Shown here: piece by piece, positions 33,063-45,259 of the stretch | Layout: the number at the start of each line of letters is the position of its first letter | Position numbering within the stretch: position 1 is the first letter of the stretch | Source: Chamaecyparis obtusa | Taxonomy: Eukaryota; Streptophyta; Pinopsida; Cupressales; Cupressaceae | Direction: 5' to 3' | Length of the DNA: 64,000 nt | Assembly: GCA_027943335.1 (NCBI GenBank) | Contig: BSBK01002091.1 | Coordinates: 372,001-436,000, forward strand | Translations under genes and position numbers: made by a program | Notes under the pieces: generated by a model | Told to the model about the DNA's origin: nothing | Database searches by the model: none | What the model saw: the letters and a program-made list of their open reading frames with translations, nothing else

Positions 33063-34190
33063 TTGGATAGCTCTTCATGGTATCTTTTTCATGTTCTTGT
33101 CTATTGTACTGTGCTTCTCCCATAATGTGTTTACTAAATGTTGTTAGATTATTTTATACGACCCTTGTTACTTTGTTGGTGAAAGGTGATAAAGGAATCT
33201 AAGCTATTGTACTATTCCTCTATATGTATCTTTACTCTTCTATATTTTGTTTAATGTTATGTTGTACCTATGTTATTTTTCGTAAATGTTTCCTTGTGTA
33301 ATCAGCTTGGATTCGTGATGTGGTAGCACTAATTATTTTTGGTCTCCATGTCATGGCCCGAAAAGATTCTTCTTTGTATCTCTTATGTGATCTTTCCTTC
33401 ATTGTGATTGTAGTTCTACTTTCTTTGGGGAATGATGTCAATTCATTTTCAATAATATCATATATATATATATTATCTTATGATCATACTAACCCCATAA
33501 TAGGTAGATCCCTTCTTTGTTCTTTGTATGTTTATGTGGTATTTCCCTTGATTTGTCTTCATTTGGGGGGAATCTCATAGTGGAAACATAATCAGTGGAG
33601 TTGTTTATGTTTTTGCTAAAGCCATTGCTCCTATTAAAGTGTTAATGATGACTTTAACATGGGGGCATATGGTTTTCTCACCTATTTCACACACACACTT
33701 TCAATATACATATATTTTTCAAATCTCTTCTCTCCCTTTATGGATTAGTGACTAATCCTTAAAGCGTGGATTTTTATTTTGTAGGATCTTGATCCCTCCA
33801 GTTTCAAAATTTTTGATCCATTAAGGTCAAAGGTGTCCTTAAGACTGGATCTCTTTTGCTTTTGAATTTACTCCTTTCAAATAGAATATTCCTAGGGGTG
33901 AATCTTGGATGGGTTAGCTAGTGAGTAGCCACATTCACTAGGTGGTTCAATTCCATCTTTCCAGTTGTGCTATTTCCTTATGTGGTTCACAGTCAGACAT
34001 AAGTTCTCATTGGGTTAGATAATCTCTCTCTCTCTCTCTCTAGAGATGTCTCTCTTATTTTGATCTTGGAGTTGATGAAGAATTGAGTCCTTGGGGGCTT
34101 GAGGATTCTTTGTCCCTTTGATTTCAATAAGATTATCTTTTCATTATGATCTCCTTTAGCAAGAGTTTGCATCAAGTCCATTCTCTTGCT
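33063..34190 (+). other. Gypsy1 3' untranslated region
   Basis: No RT, integrase or other motif is found. It is AT-rich with a TA run (33465-33477). Plus-strand frames here (for example 33320-33580) are hydrophobic by base composition only. Confidence 0.6.
34023..34041. repeat. (TC)n microsatellite
   Basis: Uninterrupted TC dinucleotides near the 3' end of gypsy1. Confidence 0.95.
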
Positions 34191-34205
34191 AAAGTGGGGG
34201 CTAAA
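34191..34205 (+). promoter_or_regulatory. Polypurine tract of gypsy1
   Basis: aaagtgggggctaaa lies directly before TGTATCATCG of the 3' LTR. Confidence 0.75.
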
Positions 34206-35777
34206 TGTATCATCGAAGAATGGAAGCACTTCCATTTAGGATAGGTTTAGCCCTCTGAGTAAATGTTTTTGGGTCATGTCAAGTTCTTTTGAGTGGGTCT
34301 TTGACTCAATCTATCTTTTTCCCCTTATTCTACTTCTCTCTCCACCTATTTCCAATCTCTTTTTGGTACCTTTTCCTGAGAAACTGAGATCTTTGACTTC
34401 AAGGTCAAGGATGACCTTCTAGATCAAGGATGACCTCAACTTTAACCTAGGTCAAATTTGACCTCGACCTTGACCGTAGGTCAAAATTTTAGATTCTAAA
34501 GATTTCGGGATGTCAAGCTTCGCAAAGTTTTATTTCTCACTTCCGGGTTGGCTGTTTTGGATTTCAAAATGGTAAAGTATTAAATTGTATTTAATCTAGG
34601 TCCATTTCTAGTGGTTAAGGCTTAATTTTAATTTAATTCTCCTATGTTGGCCTCTCTAGAAGTAAGTTCCCTAGACTAGTACAAAAGGAGGCCTTCCTCT
34701 CCCATTTTCACATCTACACATCTCATAAATCCATGATCAAGTCATCTATCTCTCTCAAGTGAAATCAAGTGATCAAGAAATATTTAAGCAAGATAGAAGG
34801 AAAAGGAAATAATTCAAGCATTCAAGACCCAATTCATTAAGGAGATCCATTGATAGCCATTGAGTGATTCAATCTCTTTGGAGCCCTCTTGTTCAAAATT
34901 TCCTCCATCCACATTCATCCAAGCTTCTTCCTATTCCAATATCCACTCAAAATTGGTGTTAAAGATATAATGCAATTGATTTGAGACATCCTAACTTCAA
35001 TTCTACTTTCATTTGGAGAATCCATACTTGTGGATTCAAGGATTCGAATTCTCTACAATGATTTCAACATAAGCAAGGTGAATAGTTCCATTTACTTTGT
35101 TTATGTTTACAATTTAAATTACATTTCAAGGTTTATTCAAAACTAGGGTTTGACAAAGCAAAACCCCTCATCCAACAAACAAAACCCTATTTCTTACATA
35201 TCCAGGTGTGGGATAGTAAATATCGGTGTAGATTTGAGTACCCTTTTTGGTGAACTTCCGAGATCCATGAACAGAATTTCCATCAGAACAATGCAAGTCA
35301 AGGATGAACTTGTGGGGTAAGATTGTTCCCCGGGGTAAGATCTTACCCCTATCTTGGGTCAAGGAAAACCTCACTCCAAAAAGAAAAAGGTTTTTGGGTT
35401 TTTTTTGTTTTTGTATATCCAGCCCAAATTTGGTTTCAAAATTCCTTGAAACTATACACAGGCATGAGAAAATATCATTTTCCATATCTTTCCTACTTGA
35501 GGTTAGTATTTGTTTTCAATTTAATTAAGATTTCAATACACACTTTCTGTAATGAAATATAAGGTTATCCACTTTCTTCATATTCTCCATTGATTGATTC
35601 CTCTATGTATTAACCATCCTCTTGTGGTTAATCAATTTGGATCTTCCTTTGAGAATTTGAGATTAAGAAGAACATCTTATATTCCCCTTTTCATCATATT
35701 ATCACACAAAACATTTCAAATGTAATGTAACACAATTTGGTCATTTACAGTTTGTGTGACCATTTTCAAACATTACA
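34206..35777 (+). repeat. 3' LTR of gypsy1
   Basis: It pairs with 4174-5794 throughout, including the TCAAGG array and the palindrome at 35332-35349. It ends cattaca and is followed by AGGGG, the second copy of the target duplication. It is shorter than the 5' copy because of small deletions, for example near 34815. Confidence 0.92.
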
Positions 35778-35782
35778 AGGGG

Positions 35783-35998
35783 TATACAAAAGATGTTCTC
35801 TCTGCACTTACAAAATGGTTGACTTCCTATCCTGATAAATAAGAGATCATATATATTTGAGAACTCTTACTATAAATCCATGCATCTTGTTCTCAATAAA
35901 CGTCCAAATTTCTCTTCTCTTCTCACACTCAAATCCACAAGTTCACAATGCTCACTCTCTATTTTTCAATCACATATTACATCATATACTTATACTCA
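35783..35998 (-). repeat. Solo copia LTR C, right half
   Basis: It continues LTR C after gypsy1 (joined sequence ...accctgttagggg + tatacaaaag...). The probable end is atactca at 35998, followed by attaag, the same hexamer that precedes 3900. The total LTR would be about 490 bp. Six bases instead of the usual five is a caveat. Plus-strand TATA-like motifs here leave orientation of this half less certain than that of the left half. Confidence 0.4.
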
Positions 35999-37540
35999 AT
36001 TAAGAGTATAGTAACTAGGTCAGCCTTTAATAGGAATTTACAAAACATAATTCAAGGTTGCATTGATAATATTAAAACATGACCTTACATACATTAAATT
36101 GCACTATGTCAGCCATAAAAACATGATCAATACATAAAATGACATAACATAGGTCAGCTAATACCTATGGAACTTCGCAAGCCCTGATGCTTTGTTCTCT
36201 ACCTATAGTTGTACTTAGAGAGCGGCATCTTTGAAACTGCACATCCAAAACATGTACACTCAAAAAAAGAGATCTTTCATACATCAATATATCATCATGT
36301 AACTTCTCATACCATACTTATTCTTTTAGAATCTTCACAATCCACAATACTGTACTTGTCTACCTATGACTTACTATGAACTTAGGCATTTTTCACTTCA
36401 CTGCCTATCAAAACTATGTCCTTGTGTCTTGTGGTGATGGGGATAACTATTGCTATAAATGAAAACATACATGAAATCCAATGTTGTCCACTTTCCAATA
36501 GAGTTTTCATGGGAGCATATTTTCAATGGAAAAATTCAAGTGTGGGACCCTACTAAAAATTTCTTTTAAAGGATGGGGTGGGGACCCATCAATGAACTCT
36601 AGATGGCCTAAGCACCCTAGGAAATCTAGATGGTGATTAGGAGATAGTGTGGGTTGAGTAGAAATTACCTAACTTGGAAAAAATATGTATGTAACATATT
36701 TATGGGTGCAATGAATAGTGGAATATCAAGAAAAGAGGTGATTATTAGTAGTTCCTAGGAAGAGAAAATGAAAAATTAGACTCAACTAGCATGGGGCTTG
36801 ATAGTCACTCTTTAAGTAGTATAAAGAAATAAAAAGATGTGATTGGACAAGGGATTATGGAAATAAGAACTAAGATAGGAGTTAGAACATGATTTGAGTT
36901 AGGAGTAGAAAATATTGGAATCAAAGGCTCAGCCTCTACCTATGTCACAAACTCACACTCCAAAGCCCTAGCTTGTTGGTGATTATTATGCTCATGTATA
37001 AGATGGTTCCAAGATAGGTTTGGACTATGATGAGAGGTATGCAAAGGCTCAGTGGAATTCTATTTCATCAATGTGTTCATCAAATTAATAATCAAAAAAT
37101 AAATGGCACCCACTAGTATAATATGAGGTTCCATTAAAGAAGAAGCTACATACCCAACCATAGGTGCCCTTCCTCTTTTTTCCTTGCCAAAAATAAGAGA
37201 AAAAAGGGCACCCTTAAAGTTTGAGTGACAACTGCTATTGGAGAGTGATAATTTCATGGAGATCTCTTACCCTTATCATAAATAATAGGGAAAGGAATGT
37301 CTACAAGGGTCAAGATTAGGAAGGGAGGGTAGACCTTGGAATCGAGCAACATTGCTGCAATTTTTTTGTTTGTACTAGGCACAAATGAGAGAGAAAAAAA
37401 TACCACCAAGTATTGCAAAGTTCACAACAAGAAAGGGCCCTAGACATGTGATGCAAAGGACAACTAGAAGAGGGGCCAAAGGCACACCCTAACCAAGTCC
37501 ACCTTGTAGAGAACACATGCAGAAGAAACAACACAACAAG
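35999..37540. other. Unclassified sequence
   Basis: All frames are short. No motif, LTR pair or repeat could be assigned. It is the continuation of 3510-3899 once nest 1 is removed. Old retroelement remnants are likely. Confidence 0.4.
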
Positions 37541-37830
37541 TGAGAGAGAGAATGCATATATATTTCATATATTTACTTCCAAATTGATTCATACATGCCG
37601 GGATGTAAGGCCTTCCCAGTTTAGGCCAAATATTACAATCAAGTACAAGAGTCCTCCAGCTTGAGAGGATCTTCCAACAATCCCTAATCTTCTATCTTCT
37701 ATCTCTAAACTTACTCCTCCAAGAAACTTCCTCCCTAAACTCTAACCAAACAACTACATTTATACAACAGGCTACTGAACCAAGTTGGCCTTCAAATCCA
37801 CCATCAACAGAAGGAATGACTAGATCTAGG
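37541..37830 (-). repeat. Possible left part of gypsy3 3' LTR
   Basis: The stretch starts tgagagagagaatgcatata. It has the layout of the gypsy2 LTR (aaattacaat-like words, then tttatacaac, then a C-rich leader) and ends at the Tat2 insertion. With 60132-60394 it would make an LTR of about 550 bp for gypsy3. The partner LTR is outside the window, so this is inference. Confidence 0.3.
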
Positions 37831-39071
37831 TGTAGATCAGTGAAAACCTAATCTATCTTGAAAGGTGTAGACATGTCAAACATTATTTTATGAGCATATA
37901 TCTAACTTACAAAGAAAGTTATATGCAAAGACACTCAGATAGAGCTTAAATGGGAAAACCCTATCACCATTTGATTTTCTCTCCTCTTAGGGATGTGGGT
38001 GTGCTCTTGAATCACTTGGAGATATTCCTAATGATGATTAGGAGATATTAGGATAGGTTAGGGACCATAAGAACCCCATAGTGGCACAAAAATGGGTATA
38101 GAACACCCGTTTTGCTCCTAAGGCCTTAAGGATTCTAAGAGGCTCAAAATGTAGATTATGCTATGAATGTTTATTCTAAGTTGATTTTAATCCAAAATGG
38201 ATATGATATGATGCAAGAAGATATGAAAAAAATGAATCAAACTAAGTTAATCCATTAATTCTAAGCTATGACGTGTGCTAAGAAAGCTTGGAAATGAGTT
38301 AAACTATCAAAATATGCTAAAAGCTTGAGATCTAGCATTAAACTAGAATTATAACACTACTTAGAAATGAAAGGTGAATTGGTAAACTGGTCTTAGGAAG
38401 TGAGGGGATTTATAGGATTTGAGACAGCTTGGGTTAGGAGGATGAGTTAGAGTTAGAGGTAGGGTCTGGGGTAGAGTAAGAGGTGTGGTTTGGGGTATGG
38501 TAAGGTTTACCTTGGGTTAGGGGTTGCTCACACATGTGTGAGAAACACTAGGGAAGTGTGCAAGGGGAAAATGTGTCGAAGAAGAGATAGGTCTCTTTAT
38601 GAGGATGTAAGAAGCCTTAAAGAGAGTGTAAGAAGCTTTAATGAGTCTGTAAGACTCATAAATGGATGGGTTTGAATCAAAGTCAAAGAGACTTGGATTA
38701 GGCTAAGAAGGTTAGGAAACACCTTCTAGATAGGTCTAGGAAAGGTTTAGGGAAGTTTATGAAAGATTAGGAATGTCTAGGAAAGTCTAGAAGATTCTAG
38801 GGTTTTGAGGGATTTTTAATAAATATTTTGAATTTATTAAAAGGATTTTGGTCAATTTATCAAATAATTGATAAATTTTGGGGGAATAATGTTTAAATGA
38901 GATTTAAACATTTTGGGAGGGGTTTCCTTAATTAAATTTTTTTAATTAAGATAAAGGGATTTAATGATGTAATAATAAATAAATTAATTAATTAATCAAA
39001 TGATGATGTCATCATAAGTTTTCAAAAATTAAAAATACTTTTATTTTCTAAAGGATTTTTAGGTGTCTACA
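37831..39071 (-). repeat. 3' LTR of Tat2 (left copy)
   Basis: It starts TGTAGATCAGTGAAAACC and ends gtgtctaca, 1241 bp. It aligns with 58904-60131 throughout. A polypurine tract follows on the minus strand. Confidence 0.88.
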
Positions 39072-39087
39072 TTTTTTCCCTCTTTGA
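39072..39087 (-). promoter_or_regulatory. Polypurine tract of Tat2
   Basis: The minus strand reads caaagagggaaaaaa directly before TGTAGACACC of the 3' LTR. It is the counterpart of the Tat1 tract. Confidence 0.75.
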
Positions 39088-39774
39088 TGCAATGCCACAA
39101 GTGGCATAGTGTCAAAGACAAGAAAATAAGATGCCCTAGGATAAAATTTAGAGGAATAAGGGGTTGTGCCCCCTCAAGAAAATAATAGAAAGAGGAAACA
39201 TTGTGGAATTTTCTCAAAAAGGAAATAGAAAGGAAGGGGAAGGAAGGAAGGAAGAAGGGAGGGTAAATAACCAAGCTTCCAAGAGAAAAGATGGAGGGAT
39301 GCAAGATGAGATGGAATGAAGAATGCAGAATGCAGCTATATGAAGATGGAAAAATAATCTAGATGATGCAAGATGCAGGGGATTTGGGGGAGGTCTAAGT
39401 GTCAGGTAGAGAGCACAACCTAGTTTGATATAGAAACATTATATACCTACCAAGGATATTGGGATCACAAGGCCTTGTCACTAGCATTGCATAGGACTAA
39501 TGCAAAAAAAGACATGCAGGGTTTCCCCAGCATCACACATGAATCCAAGAAGAAGCATGGTAGAAATGATGCTCAAGAAACCACAAAAAAATCACATTTC
39601 CCAAGTGCACCATGTAATCGAGAAGATCACATGTGAACCATGCAAGGCTCATGTCTAATCAACTCATAGGCATAAGTAAAAGATCAAAAGACCTTTCCCC
39701 AAATTGTCCTCATTCACAGTGCACCATGATATAAAGGATTGTGGTGACTTTGAGGAGAGGAACAATGAGAAACC
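39088..39774 (-). other. Tat2 3' untranslated region, left part
   Basis: Non-coding, with a GGAA-rich run (39232-39262). It is cut by gypsy2 at 39774 and resumes at 46081. Confidence 0.6.
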
Positions 39775-40605
39775 TAATGAAGGGTGCTCCCCTTAATACC
39801 ACAAACATATAATAGAAATAGAGAAACAACAACAATATGCAAAAATAGAAAATTGGCTTCTTATTATCTCCACAAATGTGGAATTACAAACTTTCAGAAT
39901 TACAATATGAAAAGCCACATGGGCATTCCCTTACAATATTCTATAGGAAAAAGCCTTGAATCATTACCCAAATCTACCCAGAATTGGCCTAGACAACACT
40001 ACAGGCCTTCTTTATATAGGCAATTTCCACCACCCAAGAAGGTTCCAGAAATTTAGCCCTTAGGGCTGACCAAACTTAGAATTATTTTATTTTACAATTT
40101 ATTACATCAAAGTCGGCTAGAAATGACTTTTGAAATCCAAACTAAAATTTTGAAGGAAAATTATTTTCTACCATTTTAGGTGACCCAACTTCTGAAGACC
40201 ATAACTCATCGCCAGTTGACTTGATTGACTATTATAACCCCATTCTGGAAATGCCACGAGGCACTCTACAGGCTTGACTAGCGCAAGCATCTATCACCCA
40301 AATTTTCAACCTCATCCAAGGCCTCTAAAGCCTTCAAAACTGAGTTCAAAGTTTCTATACCCTACTGCCAATACTAAAAATCTTTAATATCTTCAAAACT
40401 AGACCTGATCTAGCCATGAAACTTTATCGATAGGCTGATACGACTGAGATGAACCTCCACATGTGAAATCAGAACATTCTGAGATCATATGACCAACTTA
40501 CTAAAAATAGAAAGTTTCCATAAATAGCAGCCCTACACAAGATAGCCTTTGATTGAATTCAAAAATATAAATGTTTTTGGGTGATGCAAGATTGCTCTTA
40601 CACCC
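39775..40605 (-). repeat. 3' LTR of gypsy2 (left copy)
   Basis: It starts taatgaagggtgctcc (TGATGAAGGG in the other copy) and ends ttacaccca, 831 bp. It pairs with 45260-46080. The minus-strand bases before it, gatgcaggagcatc, are shared with gypsy3 and mark the polypurine-tract position. Confidence 0.9.
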
Positions 40606-40659
40606 AGGATGCTCCTGCATCAAACACCCAGGGTAATTTGAGAAGTGACCTTGTCATGA

Positions 40660-40830
40660 CTCAAGTGTGCAGAGGAAAACCAAGATGGTTAACCTCCTCC
40701 TTTGTCAACCATGATGAATCTTCAATAGGTTGCCCTTTCCACTTGACCATATATTCTTCATATGTCCTGTTCCTTGTGCTTCTGCCAACACAACTGTCCA
40801 GTATGTCTTCAATCTCCTTGGTATCTAAAC
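40660..40830 (-). pseudogene. Gypsy2 chromodomain
   Basis: The minus strand reads IEDILDSCVGRSTRNRT, then YEEYMVKWKGQPIEDSSWL, then KEEVNHLG. The aromatic-rich YxEYxVKWKG...W pattern is that of a chromodomain fused to the integrase C-terminus. In chromoviruses it is thought to guide integration to marked chromatin. A stop (about 40847) separates it from the rest of integrase. Confidence 0.88.
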
Positions 40831-41870
40831 TACTTGTTGGAATACTCCACTATGCCACTATGATCTCATCTTCAACATTTCCTTCATGATACTCTATCAA
40901 ATCTAAAATTTTAAATACTGGTGAAATATTTAGCTCACTAGGCAATTCTACCTCATATGCATTTCCTGAATCATGCTTCTTCAGTATCTTACATGGTCCA
41001 AACTTCTTCATTTTTAGCTTGTTATATGTACCAATTGGAAATCACTCCTTCCACAAATGAACCATGACTTTATCCCCAACCTAAAATTCCTTATGCCTCC
41101 TTTTCTCATCTACCTTAGCCTTATACTGTGTGTTCATCTTGCTAATGTGCTTCCTCACCTCCCCATGGATGTTCTTCAAATGTTCTACAAAATCCTCAGC
41201 TTCAGCACTACTTATTTCTCCTTTATCTATCTTTCTTAATTTAGATGCATTTCTTGGACTACTTCCATATACAATTTGGAATGGTGATTTACAAGTGCTC
41301 CTATTGACAAAATTATTATATGCAAATTCCGCCTATGGTAAAATCAAATCCCATCCTATTGGCTTATCTCCAACCAAACATCTCAACAAATTCCCCAAAC
41401 TCCTATTCACCACCTCTATCTATCCATCAGTCTGTGGATGATGTGATGAACTAAACTTCAAATCTATCTTCAACTTTTTCCACAATATTCACCAGAAATA
41501 TCTAGCAAACTTAGTATCTCAATCTAAAACTATGGTCTTTGGCAAACCATGTAGTCTCACCACTTCTCTAAAAAACAATTCTTCTACATGAATAGCATCA
41601 TTAGTCTTCCTGCAGGGAATGAAATGTGCCATCTTTGAAAATCTGTCAACCACCACAAAAATTGAATCATGTCCCTGCTGAGTCCTCGGTAAACCAAGAA
41701 CAAAGTCCATATTGATATCCTCCCAAGGCTTCTCTGGTATAGGTAATGGCTGACACAACCCTATATTCTACTTCACTCCTTTTGCCATCTGACATACTTT
41801 GCAACTCTATACAAACTTCTTCACATCTTACTACAGCTATGGCTACTAATAATTCTCACTAACCAAAGCA
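40831..41870 (-). pseudogene. Gypsy2 integrase
   Basis: From 41860 leftward: a damaged zinc-binding region, [35 protein letters not shown] (first Asp), GLPKTIVLD (second Asp), then a stop. HHPQTDG, a stop, and IEVVNRSLGNLLRCLVGD (Glu) follow. So the three catalytic acids remain but at least six stops break the frame. The C-terminal part has VGDKVMVHLWKE, FPIGTYNKLKMKKFGPCKIL and GNAYEVELP. Confidence 0.88.
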
Positions 41871-42239
41871 AAGGTTTTATCATGACCAAAATATCCAGCC
41901 AATCCTCCACTATGCTTCTCTTTGATGAGATTCTCCCTCATAGAACTTCATGGAAAGCACAACCAACTCCCTCTGAATAGCATATCATCCTAGATGATGA
42001 AATCCATCCATTTCATCTTGTCTCAAGTAACAGGTTTTGTACAAGCTTTCCAAGCTTCACCAAAATCAGGATCCTCTGGATACAAATTCTTGAGTTCCTT
42101 AAACCCAACGACCTCAATCTACATCTCTGTCAGCAATAGTTGCTTTCTGCTAAGCACATCTGCAACCCTGTTAGACTTTCCATTTTTGTGTTTCAAAACA
42201 AATGTATAACTCTGCAAAAACTCAACCCATTTCAAATGC

Positions 42240-42550
42240 CTCTAATTCAACTTTCCTTGACTATTCAAATATTGGAAAGCTTGATGATCAATATACAAAA
42301 CAAACTCCTTAGGAAGTAGATAATGTCTCCACTTCTTTAATGCTTGAACTATAGCATAAAATTCCTGATCATAAATAGAATACTTTCTCTTGGCATCATT
42401 TAACTTCTCACTGATAGAAGCAATAGGTTTACCATCTTGGCTCATAACAGCTCCTATTGTAGTACCACTAGCATCATAATCTACTTGAAACACCTTATTA
42501 AAATCTAGAAGTGCTAAAATGGGTTGTTCTATAAATTTTTGTTTCAACAA
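42240..42550 (-). pseudogene. Gypsy2 RNase H
   Basis: The open frame has FQVDYDASGTTIGAVMSQDG (first Asp), KYSIYDQEFYAIVQALKKWR (Glu) and LYIDHQAFQYLNSQGKLN (Asp). This is standard gypsy pol RNase H, with catalytic residues kept. A stop separates it from RT at 42551. Between 41870 and 42240 the connection to integrase is stop-ridden. Confidence 0.88.
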
Positions 42551-43410
42551 TTAAAAACTCTTTTCTGCCCCATTAGTCCACTTAAACTCTTTTCTATCCC
42601 CTCTCATTATTTTAGTCAAGGGTCCACAAATACTGCTAAAATTTCTGATAAAATTTCTGTAAAAGCTAGCCAAACCATGAAAAGATCTTACCTTAGTAGC
42701 ACTCCTTGGAGTAGGCCATTCAAGGATAGTCTGTACCTTCTCTGGGTCCATTTTTAGACCTTCTGCTGAAACTACAAATCCCAAATACACTAACTCTCTC
42801 TTCACAAAACTGCACTTCTTCAAATTAATCAATAATTTCTCTTCTCTCATATTCTTAAATACCATACGAATATGCATCACATGCTCCTCCAATGTCTTAC
42901 TAAAGATCAAAATATCATCTAGGTAAACAATGACAAACTTACAGAAATTCTTTCAAAACCTTGTTCATGAGCCCCATGAAAGTGCTCGGTGCATTGGTTA
43001 GCCCAAAAGGCATGACTAACCACTCATACAATCCTTCCTTTGTCTTGAAGGTAGTCTTCCATTCATCTCCTTCTCTGATCTAAATCTAATGATATCCACT
43101 CTTCAGATCTATTTTTGAGAAATACACAGCTCCACTCAAATAGTCCATAATATCATCCATTCATGGCAATGGAAACTAGTACTTGATTGTGATCTTGTTT
43201 ATTGCTCTAGAATCTCTACACATCCTCCACTCTCCATTCCTCTTTGGTCCTAATACCTCTGGTACAACACAGGGACTCAAAATCTCACAGATCAATCCTT
43301 TCTGCAACAACTCATGTACTTGTCTATTCAATTCCTCACTTTCCACAGGTGTCATTCTGTGTGCTGCCTTATTCAGAAAAATCACTCTTGGGATCAAGTC
43401 CATCTAATGA
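42551..43410 (-). pseudogene. Gypsy2 reverse transcriptase
   Basis: MDLIPRVIFLNKAAHRM, VVPEVLGPKRNGEWRMCRDS, then after stops [13 protein letters not shown] (Asp), [20 protein letters not shown] and the YLDD box at 42914-42925. Then comes CSFVKRELVYLGFVVSAEGL and FHGLASFYRNFIRNFS. All catalytic Asp residues are present. Stops at about 43175, 43085 and 42910 and one frameshift near 42950 break it. Confidence 0.88.
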
Positions 43411-44015
43411 TTGATCTTCTTGACTAGTGGTAATCCATCAGGGACATTATCAAATACAATATCCTAAAACTCATTCAACAAATCTACAACTTCTATAGGA
43501 ACATATTCTACTTCCTCCTTACCAGCTTTTGGAATTAAAGCAAAACACACATGCTCATGCCTCATACCATCTAGGAACTTTCTTCCATCAACAAAAGTTA
43601 TTCTTGCACTACCACATACTTTTTCTTTTGTGTCATGTAATGGCTTTAGCTTATGTCGCATTCCATCCTTTGTTAGGGAATAGGTATTTGCATGACTATC
43701 ATGTACATCACATCTATCAAACTACCATGGTCTACACAACAACATATGACATACATCCATATATATGATATCACATAGTACCTCATCATGGTACCCACCA
43801 ATCTTGAACTTCACTAGGCATTGTTCATTGACCATGACCTTGTGGTCATCCTTTACCCAGGCAATCTGATATGGATGTGGGTGCTTCTATCTCTTGAGCT
43901 TTAACTTTGTCACCATCTCTTCTGACACCAAATTTTTAGTGCTTCCACTATCAATAATCACATCACAACACTTACCCTCACACTTGCATCTGGTGTGAAA
44001 TAGGCTCCTCCTTTG
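43411..44015 (-). pseudogene. Gypsy2 aspartic protease region
   Basis: DVIIDSGSTKNLVSEEMV gives the active-site DSG at 43945-43953. PYQIAWVKDDHKVMVNEQC and the CDIIYMDVCHMLL stretch follow. A stop breaks KLKLKR-KHPHPY. The linker to RT includes MRHKLKPLHDTKEKV (43464-43661). Confidence 0.82.
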
Positions 44016-44149
44016 TTCAGGTTCATTCTCACCACTCAGCAAGACTCTTCTATTAATCAACATTTCTCCTCTTTCAGCATCTTTAGAATTTGATGATCTG
44101 GCATCTTCATCTACATGTGCAACTCTGGTCTAGCCTTCATTTCTCTTGT

Positions 44150-45158
44150 CTATTCTACCTTGATTATGAGGACATTCAAATGCCCTATGACCTTCTTCTC
44201 CATAGTTAAAACATGTTCCATAGAAGCCTCCTCTTCCAGATCCTTGTCCTCTTCCTCTTCCTCTCTGATTCTGATCTTGGAAATGATTGGAATTGTTTCC
44301 TCACTAATTTTGACTGCTACTGGCCTCATCCCTCTTTTTCGAATCTTCATTTCGGCCACCATATGACCGTCCAGCAGATCTTCCACCATGACCTCTTCCA
44401 TTTTTTCTGCTCTCAAATTTCTTGTTCAACTTTTCCTCTACTTTTAGGGAAAACTGGTATGCCTCCTCAATACTATTCATTTGAACTAGATTCAACTCCT
44501 CCTGAATGCTTGGCCTTAACCCATTAAGGTATCGGGAAACTTTCTCCTTATCAGCTTCTACATGGCCTATTCTAATGAGGAGTCGATAGAACTCCTTTGT
44601 ATACTCCTGAACATATCTTCTTGCTTGCTTCAAACTTTGCATTTTCTTCAGTAGGTCAAGATCATAATCAACAGGAATGAACTATCACTTCAATTTATCC
44701 ACCATCCGATCCCATCTTGTGATTTTATCTTTCCCTCTTCTATTTCACTCTAATTAAATTTCTTGCCACCAGATCTTCGCATGACCTTTTAGTTTGGCCT
44801 TCGCAAATTTGACCCTATTAGGATCCTCAACATCTTCATACTCAAAATATTCCTCACATTCATTGATCTAGTCGATCAATTCTTCTAGGTTAAGATTTCT
44901 AGAAAATGTAGGAACCTCAATCTTAGGTACTTTCCCAATCTTGGAAATGGCCCAAAAAAGTCTTTCTTCCTCCTGGTTCATGATTTCGACTTCTCCTTCT
45001 TGATATTCTTCTTCGGCTTCATCCTCGCTTTCATCTCTAACATTAAGATTCATTCCTCTGTGAATCTCTTCTTGCAATGCTCGCACTTGTCTCTACAGCT
45101 CTCTAACCTCAGGTGTCACAGCACCAGCTCTTCTGCCATGTTCTCTTCGTGGAGGCAT
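44150..45158 (-). pseudogene. gag: Gypsy2 gag
   Basis: It starts at ATG 45158 (MPPRREHGRRAGAV). An acidic region (RDESEDEAEEEYQEGEVEIM) leads to PKIEVPTFSRNLNLEELID. The capsid core has KLKGHAKIWWQE and RRYVQEYTKEFYRLLIRIG, then YLNGLRPSIQEELNLVQMNS. An Arg/Gly-rich basic tail precedes the zinc knuckle CFNYGEEGHRAFEC (about 44170-44211). The second Cys is Tyr, a TGT/TGC to TAT change. Several stops. Confidence 0.85.
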
Positions 45159-45245
45159 TTTCACGATGTGCACTGGAACCCTAAGCATGGTACTGGTGCA
45201 AAATGCCTCACAGTCAGTGATCTATTTACACACTTAGGAAAACCT

Positions 45246-45257
45246 ACTCTGATACCA
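45246..45257 (-). promoter_or_regulatory. Primer binding site of gypsy2
   Basis: The minus strand reads TGGTATCAGAGT two bases after the 5' LTR end, the initiator-Met-type site with its last base changed. Confidence 0.92.
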
Positions 45258-45259
45258 CT

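Larger units (their letters stand above)
4174..35777 (+). mobile_element. Gypsy1: pol-less LTR retrotransposon holding nested elements
   Basis: The LTRs are 4174-5794 and 34206-35777. The target duplication AGGGG is perfect (4169-4173 and 35778-35782). Without copia1 (8958-32801) the element is about 7.8 kb with about 4.6 kb internal. The internal part encodes a Ty3/gypsy-like Gag and an aspartic-protease-like segment; I find no RT, RNase H or integrase. That fits a non-autonomous gag-bearing element, such as those called TR-GAG in plants, or a deleted one. The LTRs differ visibly more than those of the elements nested inside, as expected for the oldest layer. Confidence 0.85.

Noticed and set aside
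35840..35960. Host gene promoter (TATA-like words and aataaa)
   Set aside because: No coding frame follows; it lies within the inferred LTR C remnant.
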